Shown: positions 12,513 to 24,852, counted from the stretch's first letter. The stretch: DNA of 64,000 nt from Zanthoxylum bungeanum (GCA_019454045.1 SKCR01029070.1:1-64000), one strand, 5' to 3'. Notes: a model not told the origin generated them from the sequence alone. A program made the numbers and translations.

Positions 12513-14534
12513 TGTTGGACAGTTATGACCCATAGCATCACTTTTGTACAGATCATGGTGTTGTTGTACAAATAAACTATGTGACAAAGGAAATTGCTCT
12601 TTTATCATTTGTAATTAGATTACCAAGATGTATAAATGATAGAAGGTCCATATGATTAGTAAGATATGAGACAGTATCAATCCATGAAGGTTTAATCATT
12701 AAATATCCCTAGTCATAGTATTATCGAGACTGGACATCGATAATGCGGAATAGACTAGTATTGCACTTGTGTGTGTTATGGGAGCATAACGACATAGTTC
12801 TAATATATTTGGGTATATGATACTCATGCAAGTGTATAATGAGGTTGTGTTTACCGATGGTACGGAAACAGCTTCGCTCTGGATAGACCCCTTGGAATTC
12901 CATTGGTAGTATGACTATGTGTATATGGAAGTCCGAATTAGGGTAGGTGTATTTGGTATTAACCTGAGACTTGCACCGCTAATACTTGCGATAATCAATA
13001 TACTTTGGTTTTGGTCGTCTAGGGCTTTAACAGGTTCTGTGAACGCCTCTTCTCGGTATATTGAGAATCGTAGTGTATTGGGTGTGATGTTGAGATGGAA
13101 GTATCACTCCAGTCATAGTGGAGATGATGATCACGTAGGATACAGAACTTGTTCTCTTATATGCTGCAGCTATCGGGATATTATGACTAGGTCATGTTTA
13201 TCCGATTATAGAGACTAGTTACCAGAGATCCGATATGTGCTTCGTACGGGGCAGACACATTTCCTGCCCCAGACCTTGCACGTGACATCCGATACTGGAT
13301 CGTAATACGCAATACTACGTATACTACGCCTGACATAGATCACATATTCCTATAAGAATATTTCTGGAGAATTGGGTAGGCACGGTGCTTTGCTAGAAGC
13401 CAACCATGTCTTGTAAATCGGTAAAAACGTAGTACTAGGTACGTACGTGTTCGGATAGTCCGACGACCGGATTTACTGCCAACATATCCGGGATCTCATG
13501 GGTCGCTTCCCGAAGATTCACCGATGAAGTATGACTCACACTTTATTAATCTGGGATTAATTATAAGAGAGAGAAAATTAATCTGGGATTAATTACAGAG
13601 ATATTTTATCTGGGATAAAATATTATTAAAGAGAGAGAACGATTAATTTGAAATTAATCGATAAAATAATATATTCGATATATTATACGAAATTGGATTT
13701 CGACGCGGAATTAAAATTAGATTTTAATTCGGGCGAACGAGTTAATTTAGAATTAATTCGTTAGCGATGTGAATAGTAATTTTGCTAGGCATAATTATTT
13801 AATTAAATTAGATTTAATTACGTCGCAACGGAAAATTCGTTAATTCGGAATTAGCGAACCCGAGTCCGGGAGTGTTTGCGGGCCCACTCGCATTTGGAAT
13901 CAAGTGCGGCCCACAAGTCACATCAAGCGTCAAATCACTAGTCAATAAAATTGATGTGATGTCTAGTCACTTTGAGTGATGTGACAACTTCTCACTTGTG
14001 ATTGATGGTGGTAGTTGGAAAGCATTAATTGCTTTTTGGCTCCAAAATTTTATTTGACTTTTTGAAAGCCATTTACAAAATTTTTTGGGATTAGATTTTT
14101 GGTATTAGGTTTTTAGAAAACCAAACCAAGACACTTAACCATTCTCTCTCCCAAATTTTCGGCCAAGGGCCATATTTTTTCTCTCTCTCTTTTTCTCTCA
14201 CAAAATCGAGAGCTTGATGATGAACATGGAAGATTTGTTGCAAATCTTGCCAATGCTAGCACACATAGGGTCATCCGAAGTGATAGGGAATCTTTTTCAT
14301 GAGCATGGAATCATCAAATAAAGCTTGGACCTTGGAGATCCTTCCATGGTGGTGACCGAATTCTCAAGGAGCATAAGGATGACCTTGGCCGAGAGCTTCA
14401 TGGAGCAATGGCTTGTGTTCGTCACGTCGCAAAATCCGATCAATGTGAGTATGATTCCGCCATGCTTCTTTGTAGTATTCACACATGTTTCTTGCTTGAA
14501 ATAGATCTTGGGACTTAATAGAAACCACCCAACA
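12513..14534 (+). mobile_element. Solo LTR of family B inside element A
   Basis: A 2022-bp copy starting TGTTGGACAG and ending CACCCAACA, bracketed by the perfect 5-bp repeat CCATG (12508-12512 and 14535-14539). It is the least disrupted B LTR in the window and serves as reference for the other two. The minus-strand A element has the uninterrupted site with one CCATG near 33940, which confirms insertion after the A family had spread. It contains no gene. Confidence 0.95.
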
Positions 14535-14539
14535 CCATG
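14535..14539. repeat. Target-site duplication CCATG, right copy
   Basis: Directly follows the terminal CAACA of the solo B LTR; identical to 12508-12512. Confidence 0.92.
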
Positions 14540-14591
14540 AGTATGCGATACACATTAAGATGTGTATAGGATATCGTGGATTGGCACTAGA

Positions 14592-14606
14592 GCAAGTGGG
14601 AGAAAT
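14592..14606 (+). promoter_or_regulatory. Polypurine tract of element A
   Basis: GCAAGTGGGAGAAAT lies immediately before TGTTAGGG of the 3' LTR. It matches the copia consensus plus-strand primer and the equivalent site of the minus-strand copy (33868-33882). Confidence 0.85.
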
Positions 14607-17142
14607 TGTTAGGGTTGGTGCTCAGAGTGCCAATCCGGATCGTATATATGTCCGATTCATAAATACGATAAATTCTATTTTTCATAATATTACTAATTTT
14701 ATGGTAGCACCCTTGTCTTTTGTAGACTTATTCGATCTAATTACGATTAGATATATGATTATGATTAGATCGAAACTAAATTTGGTTTAGTGATACATGT
14801 ATATAGACAAAGATCCTAGGATTTACAATATAGTGCGCAATTACAATATAGTTTGTAATTGACATTGGGAAGCTCACTATAAGATGTATGTCCTTAAATA
14901 AAGTTCCTGGTCAAGATTTACTAACACGGTTCGGTTAGTAAAATCCGCTGAGACCAGTACATGTCGTATATCATGACTTGGTCCAATGGTTTATCCTAAT
15001 GAACCATGAGTCTCGGGAGACTTTTATAGACATGTAGGTGTTTATTTGATAAACACTGAACAACTCATTGAAGATTTCCTAATAGATGGTACACCAACGT
15101 CAATAGGAATCTTCACGAGTTGAGCCAGTATAGTGGTCATTTGTCTTGAGATACCACAGTTGGATATATGAGTTATCCTCCACACTTTGATGGCAGTCAC
15201 GTCACCGATCTATTCATGATCAGACCTCCGTCTGTTCGCTGGGTGTGGACTGATGCTCATGATATCCAGTGCGTATCAAGATAGGATTTGCCAGTCCTGT
15301 GTACAGGGCGTAGGCATCCTCACGTGTTTACGATCTAGTAAATCCATGGCCATGGTATAATATGGGAAATCAGTTCCGAGTGTTATTTAAAGATCGTAAA
15401 TTGAAAGTCTACTATATTATACTGAACGGGTTTGACGTTATCATCAATACCCCAGGTATAATATGGATGGCCTGTGACGGATGGATTATACGTATGCAAT
15501 GACCTCGGCTTGCATAGTTTAGCGAGATTATCCGTGGTCGTCATAATTCACGAGTGGGTGGATTATGGACACGAAATTAGATTTCGTGACGGATAAACCT
15601 AAACTTAGAGAGTCTTATAATATGAAGTGCACTCGTTGAGCACTTGGGCAACGCGATATGAATAATATGGATTATTCATTACTTCACCGGATTAAGTGAG
15701 TTAATTCGGATCGTTTAATCGTTAAACGACAACACATGCATTAGAAGATTTGGTCAATCCTAATTATTGTGTATTTTTATTTGATACATAATACGATTAG
15801 ATACACATTAATTATTCGTCAAATGAGATTTTGACACATGCCATAAATATATGTATTTGTTATTTAATGTAAATAAAAATACATATATGGATGTTATTTA
15901 ATTATTTAGTTATTTAATTGTTAAATAATTAAATAATTAAGAATTAAATTTCTTATCCATTTGTCATAATTAGTATGATAAATGGTGATATATAATTGGA
16001 ACACATGACATGACTTTATTAAAGTAAATGTGTGAAAATTTGATTTGTCACCAAAATGTTTACTTTAATTAATTGTTTTTTTATTGGCCAAATTACCTAA
16101 CTACCATTGTAAAAGTCGGTTATAAGGAATTTAAAAGTGAAAAATGTTTTCATCTTCATCACTTTAATACCTTGGCCGAGGACCTCAAATAAAAAACATG
16201 AAAAATGGGTTTCATGGATGCTTGATGATTCAAGCACAAAAGTGAAGAAAAAAAATCAAGAAGTAGCTTAAGGAACTTTGGAGTTTTAGAGGTAATCTTC
16301 AAAATCCCTAAAGCTTTGAAATTTGTTTCTTGTTTCTTGATTTCTTAGAATGGTTCTAGGGTTTCTTTGCTTTTAAATTTGGGGCTTTTGGTAGTGGTGG
16401 ATGAATTGGAAGACAATGAAGCATGTGTGAAGTATTTTGGATGTAATTAGTGTAATTAGTATCCAATTTTATCATTTGATGCTATGTTGTCATTCTAGAG
16501 TGTTATGACCACTCTTGTAACACCTAGAATTGTTCTTTGGTTTTTCATATGTGGTGACTTGATTTGGTGTTGAGATTAGTTTGATTAATGTTGAAAAATT
16601 GGATTTAAAGCATGATAAATTGGCAATTTCATTTTCTGTTTCAGACCTGAAATGGATCTGATTTTGTTGATGAAAAATATATTTTATGGATATTTTGTAT
16701 GTGTTTTGAGAGTTCAAACAATTTCTGGAAAGTGTTTCGGAATTGAAATAAGCGAAAACGGTGAAAAACGGCATTACCGGGTGACTTTTGAGCCAACCGG
16801 GTGACGACTGTCCAAACAGTGAATTTGTCACTGTTCAGGCAGCCCATGAACTGCCCTAACACTATTGGGGCTGACTTGGACAGTCTCCATAAGTGTTGGG
16901 TGGTCGGTTCGGTCAAAAATGCGTTTTGCGTCATTTTACGGAAAAATCTTTTCGTAAAAATTTCGCGAAGTTTCTTAACTATTTATATCGCTATTTGATA
17001 TCGAATAAATATGTTTAGGTGAAATATGAATAAATTATTCATATTAGATATTGAATAATTTATTCGGTAATTTAAAAAGTTTCAAAATTACGATTTCGCC
17101 CGAACCGCGCTTCCGCTGCTCCCTTCGCCAGAAACCCCAACA
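14607..17142 (+). mobile_element. 3' LTR of element A (plus strand)
   Basis: A 2536-bp LTR beginning TGTTAGGGTTGGTGC and ending AAACCCCAACA. It matches the truncated 5' LTR at 5966-8278 and the two LTRs of the minus-strand element. Small palindromes occur along it (for example ACGAAATTAGATTTCGT near 15570). Its last ~230 bp are repeated twice more at 20869-21105 and 24847-25080 as part of a tandem duplication. The 102-113 codon antisense frames near 16490-16934 are overlapping frames of LTR sequence and not genes. Confidence 0.9.
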
Positions 17143-17564
17143 CATAACATCCCAAAACAATACAACGACTTAAGACAAACTTGACTGCTTCGGGGAGATC
17201 CGTTGTCTTCAAGACGCCTCTAGTTTAAGTCTAATGCGAACCTGCAAAACTAAAAAACTGTTAGAGTGTGATCTATAAGGCTCAGTAAGTAACTCATGTC
17301 TTATGTAAATACATCAAGTAACAATAAGAACTTAAAAGAAATCGGATTTATGTAAATATACACAAACTTATAAATCTCATCTTTATTCGATGACCCCTTA
17401 CATGTATAATACCTTGATAACTCACTCACTGCACTGAATGCAACATCGTAGTAAACTTATCTTCTCGAATCCACACTAAACTACACATCTATGGAATTCT
17501 GGCATCTCTCATACATAAAACTGGAAGTCCTCAACCACATACACACATACTATTTTTCCGCACT
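17143..17564. other. Unclassified 422-bp block between LTR A and LTR G, first copy
   Basis: No open frame or known domain. The complement contains GAGTTACTTACTGAGCC and TTTTGCAGGTTCG, which recall R/U5 parts of chromovirus LTRs, so it may be an old gypsy LTR fragment; this is weak. Near-identical copies lie at 21106-21527 and 25083-25504 within the tandem repeats. Confidence 0.4.
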
Positions 17565-18429
17565 TGACCAGTGCGTAAACACACACGTATAACGCAAGCG
17601 CACGTATCGTTCAAGTAGTATAAAAATATCGATCCCACAAGGACTTAATTCCTACTGTTGTTATTAAATTTTTTTATTTATTTATTTACAGGTATCTAAT
17701 TATAGGGAGAAGAGAATGATTGTTTGATTGATTTTGGTTAGTTGAATGTGTATTTGCTAATTAAAAAAAAAACAGACTCAAAAGAAAATACTAAGGAAAA
17801 TAAAAGAAAAGACTCAAAGATATATGGTCGTGACTCCACACAATATTATTATAAAGATGAATTGATTCTCTTATTTATGTGTAATAAATCAGATTGCTAA
17901 CCTGGAACACGAAAATATGCAAAAGCCTCTGTCGATGGTCAGATGCAAATACCCAGTATAACTCAATTGAACCATATGTCCATGCCAACCAAATTACATG
18001 GATTCATTAAGATTAAGTTCCAATTATGGCTACCCCCGCTCGACAGGTATATGTCTATCATGTAAGGAAATCTATTAAAGGGTTATCTATCCTCAAGGAA
18101 GATCGTGGGTTATTGAATCTAAGGTTGAAACCTAAAATCCCTATGTCTAGTTCATTTTAAGTTTACCACATCAATCTTATTGGTGATCAGACAACAAGAA
18201 GCATTAAACTTAAAACTCAATAAACAAACTAAAGAATTACCCAATAAATAATTAAATCAATTATTAAGCCTAGTAATATTGTGTTTCATCACTTCCCTAG
18301 AATAAAATAAAATGTTGGGGGTTAGAGGATCCACATTTAATATTTCTTATCTAGGAATCTCACTTATTATAATATATAAATTATTTTATGTTCTGCTTTC
18401 TCAGGAATTAATAATATTAAACATTTAAA

Positions 18430-18560
18430 ACCAGCTATATAGGCGGTAATCCATTTAGTCCAACTACACCAGCAATATAGGCGGTAATTATCTGTCAGAT
18501 AAAGACCAGCCATATAGGCGGTAAAGTAATTTATATTTAGACCGACCATATAGACGGTAA
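18430..18560 (-). repeat. Four copies of CCAGCCATATAGGCGGTAA in LTR G
   Basis: Near-identical 19-base motifs start at about 18431, 18469, 18507 and 18541, the last altered to CCGACCATATAGACGGTAA. The cluster recurs at about 22392, 26367, 41802 and 46517 in the other G LTR copies. It produces the recurrent 60-codon frame with AYMAG repeats, which is therefore not evidence of a gene. Confidence 0.85.
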
Positions 18561-18929
18561 TAAAGTCTGCAATTAATTAATCCGGTTAAATTATAATTTA
18601 TAAATTATAATTAAGTGAGATTTACCTAGATAATTATATTAAATGTTTCACCTTTTACCCCAGTGGTAAATTAACTACAAAACATAAAGTAAAAAAGTAA
18701 ATAAAATTTCATTACAAAAAGTAAAAGTGCATAATTAAAAATACTAAAAGTAAAAATTCTAAATTAAAATTACGAAAAACTAAAACACAAAAGATGCAAT
18801 CCTAAGAGTCCTTACAAAACTCAAGGAAGGCATGCCTTGAATTCTGAAATCGTGCTGAATTTATAGGCGTCGGTAGGGGTCTGGCGTCGTGACACCAAGC
18901 TCGCGTCGCGACACTGGTGATTGTTGACG

Positions 18930-19400
18930 TGGCATGCTCTGGTTCGTCGGCTCAGATTCTGGATAAGGTGATAATGTGACATGTGGCAAGGTGGTTGGGA
19001 TCTCAATTATTGTGACACGTGGCGGCTTATGATTGGTCGGCTCAGATTCTTATCCGCCACGTGTAGATTTCGGATAAGTTTGTCAATAATTGGCGCTGAC
19101 GTGGCACACGTGGCGAAAGGGACTGTCGGCACCATAAAATTGCGACACGTGGCACGCTGTGATTGACTGATGATGATGTGGCACTTTGAATCGGTCAACT
19201 GGTGATGTGGATGATGATGTGGCTGACAAGTGGAATGACATGTGGCGACACATGGCTATGGCGACTGTCGACAACGAAAGATGATGACACGTGGCACGAC
19301 GCATGTTAGTAGATCGACTGTGATGGTGACTCGTGGCACGACGCACGTTAGCAAAGTCAAACTTTTCTCAGATTCTGACTTGTGGACCCGGCGCACGTTA
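18930..19400. promoter_or_regulatory. G-box/ABRE-like motif cluster in LTR G, copy 1
   Basis: Many ACGTGGC and CACGTGG cores within about 450 bp, together with ACATGTGGC variants. The equivalent block in copy 3 (26870-27310) has about ten ACGTGGC, seven of them in the form ACACGTGGC. ACACGTGGC is the classical plant ABRE/G-box bound by bZIP factors. The block lies in the first third of the minus-strand LTR, where U3 enhancers are found. Activity is inferred. Confidence 0.7.
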
Positions 19401-19640
19401 GCACTGTTCGGTGCATGTTAGGCGTCGCGACGCCAAAGGCTTGCGCGTCGCGCAAAATGACCATTTTCCCTTTTCGTCCAATTTTCAATGTTTTGGCCCA
19501 AATCACCTCCAGAGTGTCCTGAAACTTTATTTATCTACAAATTAACAAAAAAAAACATCAAAATATTCACAAAACTCAAGAAACTATACAAAATATTAGG
19601 TCAAATGAGTGGGAAATAATGATATAATTGCCACTCATCA

Positions 19641-20859
19641 CACCCCCAAACGTAACATTTTGCTAGTCTCGAGCAAAACATAGAGTAAAATAACATAAAC
19701 ATCTTTAAAATAAAATTTAACTAAGCCACTTTCGTAGGGATCACGGTTGCATTTAACGTTTGCAACAAGCCTTTAAACCCCTAGGTGTCCCTAGTGGATG
19801 AGTTGTAGTCTCGTGAGGGTTTACAACAATGATACCCACAAACATTTTACAAAAGTAAAAAGGTAGTAAAAACTAATGCACACAAAATTAAAAAGACAAG
19901 CTAAAAGAGAATAAAGAAGTTAGTGACTAATCAAGTGAAATTTCTACTCCAAGTTACTAGTTGTTTTCTTTCTTTCTAAATTACTGAATAAGTAAATTCT
20001 CCGATTATATTTATCATTCTCCATATACACAGCCAACAAAATATTTAACAACTCATTTTTGCCCACAACAGTCATAAGTGCAGTTGATAAGAGAGTAATA
20101 TTTTTGTTCTAAAGTTTTATCAGAATTCACACCTTTTTGTAGCAATGGAATAATTTTTCTGATTTTTTCTTTGATTTTTGATTTTTTTTTTATTTATATA
20201 CAATATCTTCCATCTATGTAGCGAGCCTTGGGTCGGTGGCTCCCAAACCAGTTGGCTTTAGGGCACCAGGTGTTAAGACACCCCTACGGACTTAATTACT
20301 CAGACTTCAGATATATATATTTTTGCAGCATCTTTGATCCATTTAGCGAGCATTGGGCCAGTGACTCCCAAACCAGTTGGTTTTAGGGCACTAGGTGTTA
20401 AAACACCCTTACAGACTCAATAACTCGGATCTCAGACTTTTTTTAATTTTTTTTTATTTTTTACTCCATCACTTTTTGAAATGCTTCCTCCAATTAAAGT
20501 AGAGTACTAAATATTACAAACTTTTCAATTTTAGCTTATGTCCGTATGTTACTATGCATGTTGATAATATCTGCCAACTAAGCAAATGAAGATACATTTT
20601 AGTCAGTTTTATGGAGAATTTACAAATTAAATAATTTAAAATGAAATAAACAAAAACTAACTTGTTTCAAAAATGGTTTAAGATACGTCTCAGTAGTGAA
20701 AACTCCTTACATAGCTATCTTTTACCAATTTCACCTTTTTAGTCAAAATAAAAATACAAAAACACAAAATATTTTTGTCAATTTTTGAAAATTTTACAAT
20801 TTTTTTTTTGTATTTTTTGAAAAAAAATTTAGACTAAAAATATGAAACAACACACAAAC
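19641..20859 (-). other. G element 3' untranslated region, tandem copy 1
   Basis: Lies between the polypurine tract (19641-19656 region, complement GTTTGGGGGTG) and the tandem junction. It holds two copies of a ~120-bp block starting GCGAGCCTTGGG (20220) and GCGAGCATTGGG (20345), T-rich runs and no open frame. The right end, which in copy 3 continues into the second purine tract and the LOG copy, has been lost at the junction. Confidence 0.65.
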
Positions 20860-20874
20860 TAAATATGTATAGGT
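20860..20874. repeat. Tandem-copy junction with 15-bp filler
   Basis: TAAATATGTATAGGT joins G 3' UTR to A-LTR tail. With one mismatch the same 15 bases occur at 17006-17020 inside LTR A, so the join looks templated. The second junction at 24838-24852 has the exact form TAAATATGTTTAGGT. Confidence 0.75.
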
Positions 20875-21527
20875 CAAAAATGCGTTTTGCGTCATTTTAC
20901 GGAAAAATCTTTTCGTAAAAATTTCGCGAAGTTTCTTAACTATTTATATCGATATTTGATATCGAATGAATATGTTTAGGTGAAATATGAATAAATTATT
21001 CATATTAGATATTGAATAATTTATTCGGTAATTTAAAAAGTTTTAAAATTATGATTTCGCTCGAACCGCGCTTCCGCTGCTCCCTTCGCCAGAAACCCCA
21101 ACAGATAACACATCCCAAAACAATACAACGACTTAAGACCAACTTGACTGCTTCGGGGTGATCCGTTGTCTTCAAGACGCCTCTAGTTTAAGTCTAATGC
21201 GAACCTGCAAAACTAAAAAACTGTTAGAGTGTGATCTATAAGGCTCAATAAGTAACTCATGTCTTATGTAAATACATCAAGTAACAATAAGAACTTAAAA
21301 GAAATCGGATTTATGTAAATATACACAAACTTATAAATCCCATATTTATTCGATGACCCCTTACATGTATAATACCTTGATAACTCACTCACTGCACTGA
21401 ATGCAACATCGTAGTAAACTTATCTTCTCGAATCCACACTAAACTACACATCTATGGAATTCTGGCATCTCTCATACATAAAACTGGAAGTCCTCAACCA
21501 CATACACACATACTATTTTTCCGCACT

Positions 21528-23617
21528 TGACCAGTGCGTAAACACACACCTATAACGCAAGCGCACGTATCGTTCAAGTAGTATAAAAATATCGATCCCA
21601 CAAGGACTTAATTCCTACTGTTGTTATTAAATTTTGATACTATTTATTTACAAGTATCTAATTATAGGGAGAAGAGAATGATTGTTTGATTGATTTTGGT
21701 TAGTTAAATGTGTATTTGCTAATTAAAATAAAAACAGATTCAAAAGAAAATACTAAGGAAAATAAAAGAAAAGACTCAAAGATCTATGGTCGTGACTCCA
21801 CACAATATTATTATAAAGATGAATTGATTCTCTTATTTATGTGTAATAAATCAGATTGCTAACCTGGAACACGAAAATATGCAAAAGCCTCTGTCGATGG
21901 TCAGATGCAAATACCAAGTATAACTCAATTGAACCATATGTCCATGCCAACCAAATTACCTGGATTCATTAAGATTAAGTTCCAATTATGGCTACCCCCG
22001 CCCGACAGGTATATGTCTATCATGTAAGGAAATCTATTAAAGGGTTATCTATCCTCAAGGAAGATCGTGAGTTATTGAATCTAAGGCTGAAACCTAAAAT
22101 CCCTATTTCTAGTTCATTTTAAGTTTACCACATCAATCTTATTGGTGATCAGACAACAAGAAGCATTAAGCTTAAAACTCAATAAACAAACTAAAGAATT
22201 ACCCAATAAATAATTAAATCAATTATTAAGCCTAGTAATATTGTGTTCATCACTTCCTTAGAATAAAATAAAATGCTGGGGGTTAGAGGATCCACATTTA
22301 ATATTTCTTATCTAGGAATCTCACTTATTATAATATATAAATTATTTTATGTTCTACTTTCTCAGGAATTAATAATATTAAACATTTAAAACCAGCCATA
22401 TAGGCGGTAATCCATTTAGTCCAACTACACCAGCAATATAGGCGGTAATTATCTGTCAGATAAAGACCAGCCATATAGGCGGTAAAGTAATTTATATTTA
22501 GACCGACCATATAGACGGTAATAAAGTCTGCAATTAATTAATCCGGTTAAATTATAATTTATAAATTATAATTAAGTGAGATTTACGTAGATAATTATAT
22601 TAAATGTTTCACCTTTTACCCCAGCGGTAAATTAATAACAAAACATAAAGTAAAAAAGTAAATAAAATTTTATTACAAATAGTAAAAGTGCATAATTAAA
22701 AATACTAAAAGTAAAAATGCTAAATTAAAATTACGAAAAACTAAAACACAAAAGATGCAATCCTTAGAGTCCTTACAAAACTCAAGGAAGGCATGCCTTG
22801 AATTCTGAAATCGTGCTGAATTTATAAGCGTCGGTAGGGGTCTGGCGTCGTGACACCAAGCTCGCGTCGCGACGCTGGTGATTGTTGACGTGGCATGCTC
22901 TGGTTCGTCGGCTCAGATTTTGGATAAGGTGATAAGGTGACATGTGGCAAGGTGGTTGGGATCTCAATTATTGTGACACGTGGCGGCTTCTGATTGGTCG
23001 GCTCAGATTCTTATCCGCCACGTGTAGATTTCGGATAAGTTTGTCAATAATTGATGCTGACGTGGCGCTGACGTGGCACACGTGGCGAAAGGGACTGTCG
23101 GCACCATAAAATTGCGACACGTGGCACGCTGTGATTGACTGATGATGACGTGGCACTTTGACTCGGTCAACTGGTGATGTGGATGATGACGTGGATGACA
23201 TGTGGAATGACATGTGGCGACACATGGCTATGGCGACTGTCGACACCGAAGGATGATGACACGTGGCACGATGCATGTTAGCAGATCGACTGTGATGGTT
23301 ACTCGTGGCACGACGTACGTTAGCAAAGTCAAACTTTTCTCAGATTCTGACTTGTGGACCCGGCGCACGTTAGCACTGTTCGGTGCATGTTAGGCGTCGC
23401 GACGCCAAAGGCTTGCGCGTCGCGACGTGCAAAATGACCATTTTTCCCTTTTCGTCCAATTTTCAATGTTTTGGCCTAAATCACCTCCAGAGTGTCCTGA
23501 AACTTTATTTATCTACAAAATAACAAAAAAAACATCAAAATATTCATAAAACTCAAGAAATTATACAAAATATTAGGTCAAATGAGTGGGAAATAATGAT
23601 ATAATTACCACTCATCA
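21528..23617 (-). mobile_element. LTR of gypsy-type element G, tandem copy 2
   Basis: Collinear with copies 1 and 3 from TGACCAGTGC (plus-strand left end) to ACTCATCA. It is preceded by A-LTR tail (20875-21105) and the 422-bp block (21106-21527). It contains the same motif cluster (22392-22520) and G-box block (22890-23350). Confidence 0.75.
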
Positions 23618-24837
23618 CACCCCCAAACCTAACATTTTGCTAGTCCTCGAGCAAAACATAGAGTAAAATAAAATAAACATCTTTAAAATAAAATTTAACT
23701 AAGCCACTTTCGTAGGGATCACGATTGCATTTAGCGTTTGCAACAAGCCTTTAAACCCCTAGGTGTCCCTAGTGGACGAGTTGTAGTCTCGTGAGGGTTT
23801 ACAACAATGATACCCACAAACATTTTACAAAAGTAAAAAGGTAGTAAAAACTAATGCCCACAAAAGTAAAAAGACAAGCGAAAAGAGAATAAAGAAGTTA
23901 GTGACTAATCAAGTGAAATTTCTACTCCAAGTTACTAGTTTTTTTTTTCTTTCTAAATTACTGAATAAGTGAATTCTCCGATTATATTTATCATTCTCCA
24001 TATACACAGCCAACAAAATATTTAACAACTCATTTTTGCCCACAACAGTCATAAGTGCAGTTGATAAGAGAGTAATATTTTTGTTCTAAAGTTTTATCAG
24101 AATTCACACCTTTTGTAGTAATGGAATAATTTTTCTGATTTTTTCTTTGATTTTTGATTTTTTTTTTATTTATATACAATATCTTCCATCTATGTAGCGA
24201 GCCTTGGGTCGGTGGCTCCCAAACCAGTTGGCTTTAGGGCACCAGGTGTTAAGACACCCCTACGGACTTAATTACTCAGACTTCAGATATATATATTTTT
24301 GCAGCATCTTTGATCCATGTAGCGAGCATTGGGCCAGTGACTCCCAAACCAGTTGGTTTTAGGGCACTAGGTGTTAAAACACCCTTACAGACTCAATAAC
24401 TCGGATCTCATACATTTTTTTTTATTTTTTTTTATTTTTTACTCCATCACTTTTTGAAATGCTTCCTCCAATTAAAGTAGAGCACTGAATATTACAAACT
24501 TTTCAATTTTAGCTTATGTCCGTATGTTACTATGCATGTTGATAATATCTGCCAACTAAGCAAATGAAGATACATTTTAGTCAGTTTTATGGAGAATTTA
24601 CAAATTAAATAATTTAAAATGAAATAAACAAAAACTAACTTGTTTCAAAAATGGTTTAAGATACGTCTCAGGAGTGAAAACTCCTTACACATCTATCTTT
24701 TACCAATTTCACCTTTTCAGTCAAAATAAAAATACAAAAAAACAAAATATTTTTGTCATTTTTTGAAAATTTTACAATTTGTTTTTTGTATTTTTTGAAA
24801 AAAAATTTAGACTAAAAATATGAAACAACACACAAAC
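23618..24837 (-). other. G element 3' untranslated region, tandem copy 2
   Basis: As for copy 1: purine tract next to the LTR, duplicated ~120-bp GCGAGC block (24197 and 24321), homopolymer T runs, no gene. Confidence 0.65.
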
Positions 24838-24852
24838 TAAATATGTTTAGGT
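24838..24852. repeat. Second tandem-copy junction, filler identical to LTR A
   Basis: TAAATATGTTTAGGT is identical to 17006-17020 in LTR A and links G 3' UTR to CAAAAATGCG of the A-LTR tail, skipping about 90 bp backwards in LTR A. Confidence 0.8.

Larger units (their letters stand above)
8279..14606 (+). mobile_element. Non-coding internal domain of LARD-like element A, plus-strand copy
   Basis: Sequence from the 5' LTR to the polypurine tract, interrupted at 12513-14534 by a solo B LTR, so about 4.3 kb of own sequence. Between 8135 and 12720 there is no open frame of 60 codons on either strand and no recognisable gag, protease, integrase or RT motif. Nevertheless it aligns along its length with the internal domain of the minus-strand A element (33869-38047), for example the block TCTCGAGATTCTTGACTGGC near 9425 and its complement near 37010. 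Long LTRs, copia-type PBS and PPT and a conserved non-coding interior fit a large retrotransposon derivative (LARD) mobilised by proteins of another copia element. Which partner served it is not visible here. Confidence 0.8.
17565..19640 (-). mobile_element. LTR of gypsy-type element G, tandem copy 1
   Basis: On the minus strand it begins TGATGAGTGG after a purine-rich tract and ends CACTGGTCA, about 2.08 kb. The following copies are collinear. An alternative outer boundary, TGATCAGTACC at 28818, cannot be fully excluded because the 5' LTR at 45667 is truncated. The LTR carries four copies of a CCAGCCATATAGGCGGTAA motif and a G-box-rich block. The recurring 60-codon minus-strand frame at 18367-18549 is a reading of those motif repeats. 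Confidence 0.75.

Noticed and set aside
17143..17564. Host unique DNA between the A and G elements
   Set aside because: Wording close to gypsy LTR R/U5 text makes a further retroelement fragment more likely than host unique sequence, so I left it unclassified.
18367..18549. A 60-codon minus-strand frame with AYMAG repeats, present in five LTR copies
   Set aside because: It only translates the CCATATAGGCGGTAA motif repeats of LTR G. The copies lie in LTRs, have no start-region support and match no family I know.
18930..19400. Overlapping minus-strand frames rich in His, Ser and Arg across the G-box block
   Set aside because: Frames exist in several phases at once because the block is GC-rich and repetitive. 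They differ in length and reading in the three copies.
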